In this document: in pieces, positions 24,470 to 34,067 of the stretch | How the letters are laid out: each line of letters opens with the position of its first letter | Numbering within the stretch: position 1 is the stretch's first letter | Assembly: GCF_017306585.1 (NCBI RefSeq) | Contig: NZ_JAFKIC010000133.1 | Span: 1-46,895 of the forward strand | Source: Mesorhizobium sp. | GTDB lineage: Bacteria > Pseudomonadota > Alphaproteobacteria > Rhizobiales > Rhizobiaceae | Length of the DNA stretch: 46,895 nucleotides | Direction: 5' to 3' | Notes under the pieces: generated by a model | What the model saw: only the letters and a program-made list of their open reading frames with translations | Told to the model about the DNA's origin: nothing | Databases searched by the model: none | Translations under genes and position numbers: made by a program

Positions 24470-27400
24470 ATGGCGGAAGCGGACGAAGCAATCGGCGCGC
24501 GCGGCGCGGCAGCGCCTGTGGGCACCGTCGGGGAACCGGCGGTGCGGCAGCGTGGAGAGACATCCGCTGGCAATCTCATCGATGTCGGCACGATGGTCGA
24601 TTCGATGCCGATCGGCGTCGTCGTGCTTGATACGGATCTGCGCGCCGAAATCATCAACCGGGCGTTCTACGATCTGTGGAAGATCGATCCGCGCCGCGCA
24701 AGCGTAGGCTCCACCTTCCGCGACCTGATGGAAGCCAGCCGCTCGATCGATTCCTTCGGCGCCGATGACATCGCCTGGCAGCGTCATATTGCCGTGCGCG
24801 AGGCTGAGGTCAGGGCCGGCGTCGCGGGTTCGCGGGAAATGCCGCACAATGACGGGCGCACCCTTGTGGCATCGCTGGCGCCGCTCGCCGGCGGCAAGCG
24901 GCTGATTTCCTATGTCGACGTCACCGACATGAAGAACCGCGAGGCCGAAGCACAGAATGCACGCCGGCATCTCGCCAGCGTGCTGGAATCGCTGCCGGCC
25001 GGCGTGATCATCTACGACCGCGACGACAATTTCGTCTTCGCCAACCACAAGATGCAGGACGCGGTTCCGGAACTGAAGCCGGTCTGGCAACCGGGCCGCA
25101 CCTTCCGCGAGGCTTTGGCGTTCGGACATGCGGCGGGATATTTCCGCCAGAGCGGCGATGCGGATCTCGATACGCTTTACGACAGGGATCCGGACCGGTG
25201 GGCCGACGGCATCCTGAAGCGATGCCGCCTGCCCAGCGCATCGTTCGAGCGTGCCAATCCCGACGGTAGCTGGCATCAGGTCTATGACATGCGCACCGAT
25301 GACGGCACGTTCATCGGCGTGCGCGTCGACATCACCGACATCAAGAGCCGCGAGGCGGCGCTGCGCGATTCCATGCGCCAGATCGACCTCTTCCGGCATG
25401 TCATGGACGAATTGCCGGTGGCAGCCTTCATCAAGGCGCAGGACCTGAGCATCGAATTCGTCAACAAGGCGTGGTGCGCGATAACCGGCCTTGCCAAGGA
25501 AGACGTCATCGGCCGCACCGATCGCCAGCTGTTCGGCGCGGGGGAGGCGGAAGGCTTCAGCCGCGACGACGCCAATGTCGTGGCGACCGGCACCGTGCGC
25601 GAGGTCGAGGAGCCCGTCACGCACCGCGACGGCACGGTGCGGCAACTGATGACCCGCAAGAGCCGCCTCGTGGCGACGGACGGATCGGTGCATCTGGTCG
25701 GCTCCAGCACCGACATCACCGATGTCAAGGCGCGCGAGCGGGCGCTGGAAGAGAGTATGCGCGAGAACGAGGTGTTCCGCAGCCTGATCGACAACGTGCC
25801 GGTGTCGATCTACGCCAAACGCTCCGACCTCAGGCAGTTCTATGTCAACAAGGGCTGGTGCGACCTGACCGGCTTCAGCCAGAAGGACGCGATAGGCAAG
25901 ACCGACGTCGAGATTTTCGGGCCGGATGGCGAGGCCTTCGTGGCCGGCGATCTCGCGGTGCTGCGCACCGGCGAGACACAGGAAATCGAGGAGACCGTGC
26001 GGCTCGCCGACGGCAGCGTCAGGCACCAGTTCGCGCGCAAGGGCGCGATGATCGCTTCCGACGGCTCGCTCTATCTCATCGGTTCAACCACCGACATCAC
26101 CGAATTGAAGATGCGCGAGGCCGAACTCAGCGAGGCGCGCCAGCGCGCCGTGCTTGCCGACCGCGCCAAGTCGGAATTCCTCGCCAATATGAGCCACGAG
26201 ATCCGCACGCCGATGAACGGCGTGCTCGGCATGGCCGAACTGCTGGCCAAATCCAATCTCGATCCGAAGCAGAAGACGTTCACCGACATCATCGTCAAAT
26301 CGGGAAACGCGCTGCTTACCATCATCAACGACATCCTGGATTTCTCCAAGATCGACGCCGGCCAGCTGGTGCTCGATCCGGCGCCCTTCAATCTCGCCGA
26401 GGCGATCGAGGACGTCGCGACGCTGGTGTCGACGCGCGCCAAGGAAAAGGACCTCGAGCTCATCGTGCGCATCGAGCCGAGGCTCGAAAGCCTGTTCATC
26501 GGCGACGTCGGCCGCATCAGGCAGATCGTCACCAACCTGCTCGGCAACGCGGTCAAGTTCACCGATGAGGGTCATGTGCTGGTCGACGTGACCGGCGAGC
26601 GGGTGCCGAACGGCACCACCCTGACGATCTCGGTTACCGACACCGGGATCGGCATTCCCGAGGAAAAACTGAAACTGGTGTTCGAGAAATTCAGCCAGGT
26701 CGACACCTCCTCGACAAGGCGGCACGAGGGCACCGGGCTTGGTCTTGCCATCACGTCGAGGCTGGTCGAGCTGATGGGCGGCAGCATCGGCGTGGAAAGC
26801 GCCGAGGGCAAGGGTTCGACCTTCTGGTTCACCGTGACGTTGCCCAGCGCCGTTCAGCAGAACGGTCAGCGCATCATGCCGATAGACGTGACCGGCGCGC
26901 GCGTGCTGATCGTCGACGACAACGCCGTCAATCGCGCCATCCTGACCGAGCAGATGACGTCATGGACATTCGATTCCTGCGCGGCCGAGAGCGGCGCCGA
27001 GGGCCTCAAGGTGCTGATCGCCGCCGCCGCCTATGGCGTGCCGGTCGACTGCGTCGTGCTCGACTATCAGATGCCCGGGATGACGGGTGCCGAAATGGCG
27101 CGCGTCGTGCGCAGCACAGCCGGGCTTGCCGACACGCCGATCATCATGTTGACCTCGGTCGACCAGTCGCTCGCCAACACCAGCTACCGCGATCTCGGCA
27201 TCGATGCGCAGCTGATCAAGCCGGCGCGTTCTTCCATCCTGCTGGAGACGCTGGTGGCAACCATCCAGCGTCATCGCCATGCCAGCTTGAGCAATGTCCA
27301 ACCGGCCGCGGGCCAGGCGCCTGACGTTCCCCAGCCGCTGCCATTGGCATCGTCCGAACAGCGCGCGCAACTGCAGCCGCCGCCGGTTCGTCCGAGGCTG

Positions 27401-27823
27401 CCAGCCACCTCCGGCAATCCGCAGAGGCTGGATATCCTCGTGGCCGAGGACAATGAGGTGAACCAGATGGTCTTCACCCAGATCCTTGGTGAAACCGGCT
27501 TCGGGTTCGAGATCGTCAGCAATGGCCGAAAGGCGCTCGACGCTTTCGGCCGGCTCAATCCTTGCATGATCCTGATGGACGTCTCGATGCCGGAGATGAG
27601 CGGGCTGGAGGCGACGGCCGCGATCCGACGGCTGGAGCAGGGGACCGGCACCCGTGTGCCGATCGTCGGCGTCACGGCGCATGCGCTCAAGGGCGATCGC
27701 GAACGGTGTCTTGAGGCGGGCATGGACGACTATCTGCCCAAGCCCATCAGCCCAAGGGCTCTCCTTGAAAAGGTCGAGCGCTGGGTCGGGGCCAGCCGCC
27801 AGATCCAGCGCAACGCGGGATAG
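24470..27823 (+). CDS. Soluble hybrid histidine kinase: PAS x4, HisKA, HATPase, REC x2
   Basis: This 1117-residue protein has no membrane helix. Four PAS-type modules lie at about 40-145, 165-290, 305-420 and 430-550. They are followed by a HisKA domain with the phospho-accepting His576 (MSHEIRTPMNG), a HATPase with N box (LLGNAVKFTDEG) and G boxes (DTGIGIPEEK, GTGLGLAI), and two receiver domains with Asp865 (VVLDYQMPG) and Asp1037 (ILMDVSMPEMSG, K in LPKPIS). The first receiver has a modified C-terminal Lys block (LIKPARS) that still keeps the Lys. No Hpt domain or cognate regulator is attached. It precedes the pst operon where phoR is often found, but its cytosolic PAS layout is unlike PhoR. 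Confidence 0.92.
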   Translation: MAEADEAIGARGAAAPVGTVGEPAVRQRGETSAGNLIDVGTMVDSMPIGVVVLDTDLRAEIINRAFYDLWKIDPRRASVGSTFRDLMEASRSIDSFGADDIAWQRHIAVREAEVRAGVAGSREMPHNDGRTLVASLAPLAGGKRLISYVDVTDMKNREAEAQNARRHLASVLESLPAGVIIYDRDDNFVFANHKMQDAVPELKPVWQPGRTFREALAFGHAAGYFRQSGDADLDTLYDRDPDRWADGILKRCRLPSASFERANPDGSWHQVYDMRTDDGTFIGVRVDITDIKSREAALRDSMRQIDLFRHVMDELPVAAFIKAQDLSIEFVNKAWCAITGLAKEDVIGRTDRQLFGAGEAEGFSRDDANVVATGTVREVEEPVTHRDGTVRQLMTRKSRLVATDGSVHLVGSSTDITDVKARERALEESMRENEVFRSLIDNVPVSIYAKRSDLRQFYVNKGWCDLTGFSQKDAIGKTDVEIFGPDGEAFVAGDLAVLRTGETQEIEETVRLADGSVRHQFARKGAMIASDGSLYLIGSTTDITELKMREAELSEARQRAVLADRAKSEFLANMSHEIRTPMNGVLGMAELLAKSNLDPKQKTFTDIIVKSGNALLTIINDILDFSKIDAGQLVLDPAPFNLAEAIEDVATLVSTRAKEKDLELIVRIEPRLESLFIGDVGRIRQIVTNLLGNAVKFTDEGHVLVDVTGERVPNGTTLTISVTDTGIGIPEEKLKLVFEKFSQVDTSSTRRHEGTGLGLAITSRLVELMGGSIGVESAEGKGSTFWFTVTLPSAVQQNGQRIMPIDVTGARVLIVDDNAVNRAILTEQMTSWTFDSCAAESGAEGLKVLIAAAAYGVPVDCVVLDYQMPGMTGAEMARVVRSTAGLADTPIIMLTSVDQSLANTSYRDLGIDAQLIKPARSSILLETLVATIQRHRHASLSNVQPAAGQAPDVPQPLPLASSEQRAQLQPPPVRPRLPATSGNPQRLDILVAEDNEVNQMVFTQILGETGFGFEIVSNGRKALDAFGRLNPCMILMDVSMPEMSGLEATAAIRRLEQGTGTRVPIVGVTAHALKGDRERCLEAGMDDYLPKPISPRALLEKVERWVGASRQIQRNAG

Positions 27824-28244
27824 CGTGCCGCCGGGCTCGCAGGACTGAAGCGGCAAAGCTGGAGGAATCAGTCGGGGTCGGCTGCTACCTCCGCGTGCAA
27901 AGACTATGGCGCGATCGCACCATATCAATGGCTGTGCCTACCCCGGACAATGGCACCATCGAATTTCGCCCTTCCCAGTTACGGGCGGGAGCAGCGACCG
28001 CCAGTATGGAACAGCGTCAATCTACCCCAACGGACCTGTTTTCGGCGATGGCCCGGCCACGATCCGCTCTGGCCTTGAGCAACGCGCTCCCGTCCGGATT
28101 TTCTTCATCGAAGGCATGCTCTCGAATTGGGGCCCGGTTGGGAGCCCCAACCCGCCCAACTCACTGATTCAGAGGCTAAACCCGGACCATGCCGGGGGCG
28201 CCGGTAGCGGCCGTCTTTTCGGGCTCCGGCAACGCGTTACCGGG
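27824..28244. other. Intergenic region kinase - pst operon
   Basis: About 420 bp without a supported gene. An open frame at 27906-28253 reads as low-complexity Gly/Pro-rich sequence with no motif, and I do not call it. The right end merges with the Pho box. Confidence 0.4.
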
Positions 28245-28273
28245 CTGACATGAAACTGTCATGCGACTGTAAT
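28245..28273 (+). promoter_or_regulatory. Triple Pho box upstream of pstS
   Basis: Three 7-bp PhoB half-sites, CTGACAT (28245), CTGTCAT (28256) and CTGTAAT (28267), are spaced exactly 11 bp apart with 4-bp AT/GC linkers. This is the arrangement bound by phospho-PhoB dimers. It lies about 80 bp before the pstS ATG. Confidence 0.9.
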
Positions 28274-28351
28274 AGTCGAAGGCTATTGGCCTCAGCGGGC
28301 GCTGGTAAGGAATGGCGCCGAGAGACCATCTTCCGAACAGGAGCAGGCCAC

Positions 28352-29407
28352 ATGAGACATTTCATCCGCTCGGCGGCCGTTGCGATTGCAATGGCTGCAG
28401 CGTCTACCGTCACCCTTTCCGCGGCAATGGCAGCTGACCTTTCCGGCGCCGGCTCGACCTTCATCTACCCGGTGTTCGCCAAGTGGGCCGACACCTACAA
28501 GAAGGATACCGGCATCGGCCTCAACTACCAGTCGATCGGTTCTGGCGGCGGCATCAAGCAGGTCATCGCCAAGACCGTGACCTTCGGCGCCACCGACAAG
28601 CCGATGTCCGATGCCGACCTCGAAAAGAACGGCCTCGTGCAGTTCCCGATGGTGATGGGCGGCATCGTGCCGATCGTCAACCTCCAGGGCGTCAAGCCGG
28701 GCGAGCTCGTCCTTGACGGCAAGACGATTGCCCAGATCTACCTCGGCGCCATCACCACCTGGGACGACGCCGCCATCAAGGCGTTGAACCCCGACCTCAA
28801 GCTGCCGTCGACCGCCATCGCCGTCGTTCATCGTTCGGACGGCTCGGGCACGACCTTCAACTTCACCGACTACCTCGTGAAGCTCTCGCCCGACTGGAAG
28901 GAAAAGGTCGGCTCGGACACGGCCGTCGAATGGCCGACCGGCGTTGGCGCCAAGGGTTCGGAAGGTGTTGCCAACACCGTCAAGCAGACGGACGGCGGCA
29001 TCGGCTACGTCGAATACGCCTATGCCAAGCAGAACAGCCTCTCCTATTCCAAGATGCTGAATGCGGCTGGCAAGGTTGTCGAGCCGTCGCTCGAATCGTT
29101 CGGCGCGGCTGCTTCGAACGCCGACTTCAAGGGCTCGAAGAACTTCAACGTCATCATCACCAACGAGCCCGGCGACACCACCTGGCCGATCGCGGCTTCC
29201 ACCTGGGTTCTGATCCACAAGGCTCCGGACGATGCCGCCGCCACCGGCGAAGCGCTGAAGTTCTTCGCCTGGGCCTACAAGGACGGCAAGGAAACCGCCA
29301 AGGCGCTCGACTACGTGTCGATCCCCGACAGCGTTGTCGACCTGATCAAGGCTTCCTGGAAGGCCGACATCAAGGCCGACGGCAAGCCCGTCTACGCTGG
29401 CGAGTAA
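28352..29407 (+). CDS. pstS: Phosphate ABC transporter, periplasmic phosphate-binding protein PstS
   Basis: This 351-residue precursor captures phosphate in the periplasm. The signal peptide ([10 protein letters not shown] to AAMAA, cleavage near 26) is followed by [22 protein letters not shown], the GGIKQV block and [19 protein letters not shown], all typical PstS phosphate-contact stretches. The start is chosen at 28352 after AACAGGAGCAGGCCAC. It is first in pstSCAB-phoU-phoB, behind a triple Pho box. A hairpin after it probably lowers read-through so that PstS is made in excess. Confidence 0.96.
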   Translation: MRHFIRSAAVAIAMAAASTVTLSAAMAADLSGAGSTFIYPVFAKWADTYKKDTGIGLNYQSIGSGGGIKQVIAKTVTFGATDKPMSDADLEKNGLVQFPMVMGGIVPIVNLQGVKPGELVLDGKTIAQIYLGAITTWDDAAIKALNPDLKLPSTAIAVVHRSDGSGTTFNFTDYLVKLSPDWKEKVGSDTAVEWPTGVGAKGSEGVANTVKQTDGGIGYVEYAYAKQNSLSYSKMLNAAGKVVEPSLESFGAAASNADFKGSKNFNVIITNEPGDTTWPIAASTWVLIHKAPDDAAATGEALKFFAWAYKDGKETAKALDYVSIPDSVVDLIKASWKADIKADGKPVYAGE

Positions 29408-29416
29408 CATCTTGCG

Positions 29417-29447
29417 AAGGAGCGTCGCGTCAGCGGCGCTCCTTTTT
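29417..29447 (+). terminator. Attenuator-type terminator between pstS and pstC
   Basis: AAGGAGCG and CGCTCCTT arms with inner CGC/GCG pairing form a stem, followed by TTTTT, in the 66-bp pstS-pstC gap. Partial termination here is a usual way to set PstS above the membrane subunits. Confidence 0.75.
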
Positions 29448-29473
29448 CCCCAACACAAGAAGCCGAGCTTGAG

Positions 29474-30457
29474 ATGAGTGCTGTCCAGGAAGCCATGCCA
29501 GCCATACGTGGTTCACGTGACGCGACGGTCCGACGGTTCGCGCTTACGGATTCGATCTTCCACGGGCTGACCCGCGCCGCCGCCGTTCTGGTGCTGGTGC
29601 TGCTTGGCGGTGTCGCCATCTCGCTCATTGTCGGCGCCTGGCCGGCATTGTCGACCTTCGGTGTGTCCTTCGTCACCACCGAAAGCTGGAACCCGGTTAC
29701 GGAGAAATTCGGCGCGCTGGCGCCGATCTACGGCACCATCATCACTTCCGCGATCGCCATCATAATCGCCGTGCCGCTCGGCATCGGCATCGCCATCTTC
29801 CTCACCGAGCTCTGCCCGCGCCCGCTGCGGCGCCCGATCGGCATGGCCGTCGAACTCCTCGCCGGTATCCCCTCCATCATCTACGGTATCTGGGGCCTGT
29901 TCGTGCTGGCTCCGTTCCTGCAGACGACCATCCAGCCGGTCATCATCAGCATTTTCCATGGCGTGCCTGGCCTGAACAGCCTGTTTGCCGGCCCTCCCTA
30001 CGGTATCGGTCTGCTGACCTCGGCGATGATCCTGGCCATCATGATCCTGCCGTTCATCACCTCAATCACCAAGGACGTCTTCGACACGGTGCCGTCGGTG
30101 CTGAAGGAATCGGCTTATGGTATCGGCTGCACGACCTGGGAAGTCACGCGCCGGGTCGTCATCCCCTACACCCGCATCGGCATCATGGGCGGTGTCATGC
30201 TGGCTCTCGGCCGCGCGCTCGGCGAGACGATGGCGGTGACTTTCGTCATCGGCAATGCGCACCGCATTTCGACGTCGCTGTTTGCTCCCGCCACGACGAT
30301 CTCGGCGACCATCGCCAACGAATTCACCGAGGCCGTCGGCGATCTCTACACCTCCTCGCTGGTGGCGCTCGGCCTGATCCTGTTCATCATCACCTTCCTG
30401 ATCCTTGCCATCGCCCGCTACATGCTGATGCGCATCGACGCCCGCACCGGAGCCTGA
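29474..30457 (+). CDS. pstC: Phosphate ABC transporter permease PstC
   Basis: This 327-residue inner-membrane subunit pairs with PstA to form the phosphate channel. It has six predicted membrane helices, the first at about residues 34-56, and the permease EAA-type loop ESAYGIGCTTWEVTRRVVIPYTRIGIMGGVMLALGRALGE in the last third that contacts PstB. The N-terminal extension of about 30 residues is charged and cytoplasmic. It ends 3 bp before pstA. Confidence 0.95.
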   Translation: MSAVQEAMPAIRGSRDATVRRFALTDSIFHGLTRAAAVLVLVLLGGVAISLIVGAWPALSTFGVSFVTTESWNPVTEKFGALAPIYGTIITSAIAIIIAVPLGIGIAIFLTELCPRPLRRPIGMAVELLAGIPSIIYGIWGLFVLAPFLQTTIQPVIISIFHGVPGLNSLFAGPPYGIGLLTSAMILAIMILPFITSITKDVFDTVPSVLKESAYGIGCTTWEVTRRVVIPYTRIGIMGGVMLALGRALGETMAVTFVIGNAHRISTSLFAPATTISATIANEFTEAVGDLYTSSLVALGLILFIITFLILAIARYMLMRIDARTGA

Positions 30458-30460
30458 CCG

Positions 30461-31312
30461 ATGTCGACAGCCGCATCGCTTCACCAGAGCCGCAAGAGGA
30501 AGAATGCCGTGATGATGACGCTGTGCGTCATCGCGGCGGGCATCGGACTTGCCTGGCTGGCGCTCATTCTCGGCGCCCTGATCTACAAGGGCCTGTCGGG
30601 CGTGAACCTGGCGGTCTTCACGGAAATGACGCCGCCGCCCGGCGACGCCGGCGGCCTGCTCAACGCGATCTATGGCAGCATCATGATGACCATCATTGGC
30701 ATCATCGTCGGTACGCCGATCGGTGTGCTGGCCGGAACCTACATGGCCGAGTACGGTCGTTTCTCGAAGCTCACCACGGTGGTGCGTTTCATCAACGACA
30801 TCCTTCTGTCGGCGCCGTCGATCATCATCGGCCTGTTCGTCTACGAGCTGATGGTGCGGCCGATGGGGCACTTCTCGGCGATCGCCGGCGCCGTCGCTCT
30901 GGCCATCCTGGTCATCCCGGTCGTCGTGCGCACCACCGAGGACATGCTCAACCTGGTGCCGAACGCCCTGCGCGAGGCCGGCACCGCGATCGGCGCGCCG
31001 CGCTGGGTGGTGATCCGCTCGGTCGCCTACCGCGCCGCCCTTTCCGGCATCGTCACCGGCATATTGCTGGCCATCGCCCGTATTTCGGGCGAGACGGCGC
31101 CGCTGCTTTTCACCGCGCTCAACAATCAGTTCTGGTCCAGCAATCTCAACGCACCGATGGCCAGCCTGCCTGTCACCATCTTCCAGTTCGCTCTCAGCCC
31201 CTATGAGGAATGGCAGCAACTGGCATGGACCGGCGCACTCATAATCACCCTTACGGTTCTCGGGCTGAGCATTTTCGCCCGCAGCCTTACCGGACGCAGA
31301 GAGGACAGATGA
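30461..31312 (+). CDS. pstA: Phosphate ABC transporter permease PstA
   Basis: This 283-residue inner-membrane subunit is the second half of the Pst channel. Six helices are visible, with the EAA-type motif [41 protein letters not shown] and the conserved APLLFTA after it. The length is normal for PstA. It starts 3 bp after pstC, and its stop codon overlaps the pstB ATG (ATGA), a sign of translational coupling. Confidence 0.95.
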   Translation: MSTAASLHQSRKRKNAVMMTLCVIAAGIGLAWLALILGALIYKGLSGVNLAVFTEMTPPPGDAGGLLNAIYGSIMMTIIGIIVGTPIGVLAGTYMAEYGRFSKLTTVVRFINDILLSAPSIIIGLFVYELMVRPMGHFSAIAGAVALAILVIPVVVRTTEDMLNLVPNALREAGTAIGAPRWVVIRSVAYRAALSGIVTGILLAIARISGETAPLLFTALNNQFWSSNLNAPMASLPVTIFQFALSPYEEWQQLAWTGALIITLTVLGLSIFARSLTGRREDR

Positions 31313-32112
31313 AACCGATGTTGTCCACCGAATTGAACACGCCCGAAGTGGCTGTCGAGAAAGCCAAGATCGAGGTCAAGAACCTCAACTTCTACTACGG
31401 CCAGTCGAAGGCCCTGAAGGACATCAACCTGTCCCTGCCTGAACGCAGCGTGACCGCCTTCATCGGGCCGTCCGGCTGCGGGAAGTCGACGCTGCTGCGC
31501 GTCCTGAACCGCATCTACGAGCTCTACCCGAAGCAGAGCGCCGAGGGCCAGGTTCTGCTCGACGGCAAGAACATTCTTGACCGCTCGCAGGATCTCAACC
31601 TGCTGCGTACCAAGATCGGCATGGTGTTCCAGAAGCCGACGCCGTTCCCGATGTCGATCTATGAAAACATCGCTTTCGGTGTCCGGCTCTATGAAAAGAT
31701 CAGCAAGTCCGAAATGGACGGCCGCGTCGAGCAGGCGCTGAAGCGCGCCGCGCTGTGGACCGAGGTCAAGGACAAGCTGAACGCCAGCGGCCTCAGCCTG
31801 TCGGGCGGCCAGCAGCAGCGCCTCTGCATCGCCCGCACAGTAGCGGTCAAGCCGGAGGTCATCCTGCTCGACGAACCGGCCTCGGCGCTCGATCCGCTGT
31901 CGACCGCCAAGATCGAGGAACTGATCGACGAACTGCAGGCCGACTACACGATCGTCATCGTCACCCACAACATGCAGCAGGCAGCGCGCGTGTCGAAGCA
32001 GACGGCCTTCATGTATCTGGGCGAACTGGTCGAGTTCGACCGCACCGAGAAGATCTTCACGTCGCCTCGCGAGAAGCGCACGCAGGACTACATCACCGGC
32101 CGCTTCGGCTGA
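31309..32112 (+). CDS. pstB: Phosphate ABC transporter ATPase PstB
   Basis: This 267-residue subunit powers phosphate import. It has Walker [10 protein letters not shown], a Q-loop in [12 protein letters not shown], the ABC signature [13 protein letters not shown], Walker [14 protein letters not shown] and the H-loop VTHNMQQA. The N-terminal [16 protein letters not shown] is the usual A-loop region. The start ATG overlaps the pstA stop; a second in-frame ATG three codons later is possible. PhoU, encoded next, is its usual signalling partner. Confidence 0.96.
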   Translation: MKPMLSTELNTPEVAVEKAKIEVKNLNFYYGQSKALKDINLSLPERSVTAFIGPSGCGKSTLLRVLNRIYELYPKQSAEGQVLLDGKNILDRSQDLNLLRTKIGMVFQKPTPFPMSIYENIAFGVRLYEKISKSEMDGRVEQALKRAALWTEVKDKLNASGLSLSGGQQQRLCIARTVAVKPEVILLDEPASALDPLSTAKIEELIDELQADYTIVIVTHNMQQAARVSKQTAFMYLGELVEFDRTEKIFTSPREKRTQDYITGRFG

Positions 32113-32137
32113 TCGCACGCATACGAGGACCAGGATC

Positions 32138-32845
32138 ATGGCCGAACACACAGTCGCAGCCTTCGACGAGGATCTCGGGCAGATCAGCCGGCTGATCAGC
32201 GACATGGGCGACCTCGCCGGTTCGATGGTCGGCGGCGCCACCAAGGCGCTGCTGAACTCCGACAACGCACTCGCCCAGCGCGTCGTCTCCGACGACGCCA
32301 TCATGGACGCACGCCAGCGCGAACTCGACGACCGCGCCATCACGCTTATCGCCAAGCGCCAGCCGATGGCCGACGACCTGCGTCATGTCGTCGGCTCGAT
32401 CCGCATGGCCGGCGATCTCGAACGCATCGGCGATCTCGCCAAGAACATCGCCAAGCGCGTCGGCACGGTCGGCCTCTCGGCCACGCCGCGCGACCTCTCG
32501 CACTCCATCGACGCCATGGCGCAGCTGGTGCTGATCCAGGTGCAGGGCGTTGTCGAGGAATATGCGGCGGGCGACGCCGCGGCGCTGGCCAAGCTGCGCA
32601 ATGACGACGAGCGCATCGACGTCAAATACACCTCGGTGTTCCGCGAGCTCCTGACCTACATGATGGAAGACCCACGCAACATCACGGCTTGCACGCACCT
32701 GTTGTTCTGCGCCAAGAATCTCGAGCGGATCGGCGACCATGTGACCAACATCGCCGAGAACGCCTACTATGTGCTGACCGGCACGCAACTGCCCGCCAAC
32801 CGTCCCAAGCAGGACGAAACGGCGATGTCGGCGCCGGCGGCCTGA
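32138..32845 (+). CDS. phoU: Phosphate signalling regulator PhoU
   Basis: This 235-residue all-helical protein has two PhoU repeats of three helices each. The metal/PstB-facing motif appears as DDLRHVVGSIRMAGDLERIGDLAKNIAKR in repeat 1 and CAKNLERIGDHVTNIAENAYY in repeat 2. It links Pst transport state to the PhoR-PhoB pathway, keeping it off when phosphate is ample. It starts 25 bp after pstB and ends 18 bp before phoB. Confidence 0.95.
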   Translation: MAEHTVAAFDEDLGQISRLISDMGDLAGSMVGGATKALLNSDNALAQRVVSDDAIMDARQRELDDRAITLIAKRQPMADDLRHVVGSIRMAGDLERIGDLAKNIAKRVGTVGLSATPRDLSHSIDAMAQLVLIQVQGVVEEYAAGDAAALAKLRNDDERIDVKYTSVFRELLTYMMEDPRNITACTHLLFCAKNLERIGDHVTNIAENAYYVLTGTQLPANRPKQDETAMSAPAA

Positions 32846-32863
32846 GCATAAGGTGACCTGCCG

Positions 32864-33553
32864 ATGATCGCGCCACGCATCATGGTGGTGGAGGACGAGG
32901 AGCCGCTTGGCGTGCTCCTCCGCTACAATCTTGAGTCCGAGGGCTACCAGGTCGAGGTGGTGACGCGCGGCGACGAGGCCGAGATCCGCCTGCAGGAGAA
33001 CGTGCCTGATCTCCTGGTGCTCGACTGGATGGTGCCGGCGGTGTCGGGCATCGGGCTTTGCCGGCGCCTGCGGATGCGGCCCGAGACCGAGCGGCTGCCG
33101 ATCATCATGCTGACCGCGCGCGGCGAGGAGAGCGACCGCGTGCGCGGCCTTTCCACCGGCGCCGACGATTATCTGGTCAAGCCGTTCTCAACGCCGGAGT
33201 TCATGGCCCGCGTCAAGGCGCTGCTGCGCCGCGCCAAGCCGGAAGTGCTGTCCAGCGTGCTCAAGGTCGGCGACATCGTGCTCGACCGGGAATCGCACCG
33301 GGTCTATCGCAAGAAGAGCGAGATCCGCCTCGGGCCGACCGAATTCCGCCTGCTCGAATTCATGATGCGCCATCCTGGCCGCGTCTTCTCGCGCAGCCAG
33401 TTGCTCGACAATGTCTGGGGCGAGACGATCTATATCGACGAACGCACGGTGGACGTGCATGTCGGCCGGCTGCGCAAGGCGGTCAACAATGGCCGCATGC
33501 CCGACGTTATCCGCACCATCCGCGGCGCGGGATATGCGATCCGGGAGGATTAG
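32864..33553 (+). CDS. phoB: Phosphate regulon response regulator PhoB
   Basis: This 229-residue OmpR/PhoB-type regulator has a receiver domain with the acidic pair in VVEDEEP, the phospho-acceptor Asp54 (LVLDWMVP) and Lys in LVKPFS. The C-terminal winged helix contains LGPTEFRLLEFMMRHPGRVFSRSQLLDNVWG and the wing VIRTIRGAGYAI. It binds Pho boxes such as the triple site before pstS, so the operon is probably autoregulated. The kinase PhoR is not in this window. Confidence 0.95.
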   Translation: MIAPRIMVVEDEEPLGVLLRYNLESEGYQVEVVTRGDEAEIRLQENVPDLLVLDWMVPAVSGIGLCRRLRMRPETERLPIIMLTARGEESDRVRGLSTGADDYLVKPFSTPEFMARVKALLRRAKPEVLSSVLKVGDIVLDRESHRVYRKKSEIRLGPTEFRLLEFMMRHPGRVFSRSQLLDNVWGETIYIDERTVDVHVGRLRKAVNNGRMPDVIRTIRGAGYAIRED

Positions 33554-33584
33554 GTCTGCTTTGCTCTTCCAGGGAGCAGGCCAT

Positions 33585-34067
33585 TCAACTCTCAGGACGA
33601 AGCGGCAGTGACCTCCGGTCGGGCCTGGCGATAGCCCAGAAGGTGGCACCTACCAAGGCCCACAGGATGCCAAAGGAAATTGGGACCCAAGTGCGATGAA
33701 TGATGGTTTCGGCAAGGTACGAGACTGAAAAGGTCAGTCCTTGCCGGGCAAAGCTGACGACAAAGATGATCAGCCAGGCAACAATGCCGGTCGCAAACCA
33801 CAAGACGAGGTATGCTGCGGCCGACCGGAGATTTAATCTCTGAAGCGCTTTATGCGCAGGCAATCCTATCGCCACGATCGCGCCATATCCGAACAGAGCT
33901 CCGGCGCAAGCGGCCAGTCCAATCCACGAGGTCCGGTCGACAGTTCCCATGAAACTGGGCGGTGCCCAGAAAAATGCAGCATAAATTGCAGCGAAGACCG
34001 GAGCCCAGAGCGGGGCTATAAGCAACGCAGCTGCGGTATGCCTCACTCCAGTCACCTTGCCCGTCAT
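33585..34067 (-). CDS. Four-helix membrane protein coupled to the ROK repressor
   Basis: This 160-residue protein has four predicted transmembrane helices (about 11-35, 46-70, 82-107 and 127-147). The N-terminus, TGKVTGVRH, is short and basic, and the C-terminus, RPDRRSLPLRPES, is also basic, which suggests both are cytoplasmic. The family is not recognised. Its ATG overlaps the stop codon of the ROK gene by one base (TGATG), so the two are translated together. It is therefore likely tied to the sugar-responsive locus, but no function can be assigned. Confidence 0.72.
   Translation of the reverse strand: MTGKVTGVRHTAAALLIAPLWAPVFAAIYAAFFWAPPSFMGTVDRTSWIGLAACAGALFGYGAIVAIGLPAHKALQRLNLRSAAAYLVLWFATGIVAWLIIFVVSFARQGLTFSVSYLAETIIHRTWVPISFGILWALVGATFWAIARPDRRSLPLRPES

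Noticed and set aside
24383-26026. A 547-codon open frame on the minus strand opposite the hybrid kinase
   Set aside because: It is the antisense of the PAS region, whose kinase reading is supported by many conserved motifs.
27906-28253. A 115-codon open frame before pstS
   Set aside because: It has no ribosome site or motif, an odd composition, and overlaps the Pho box.
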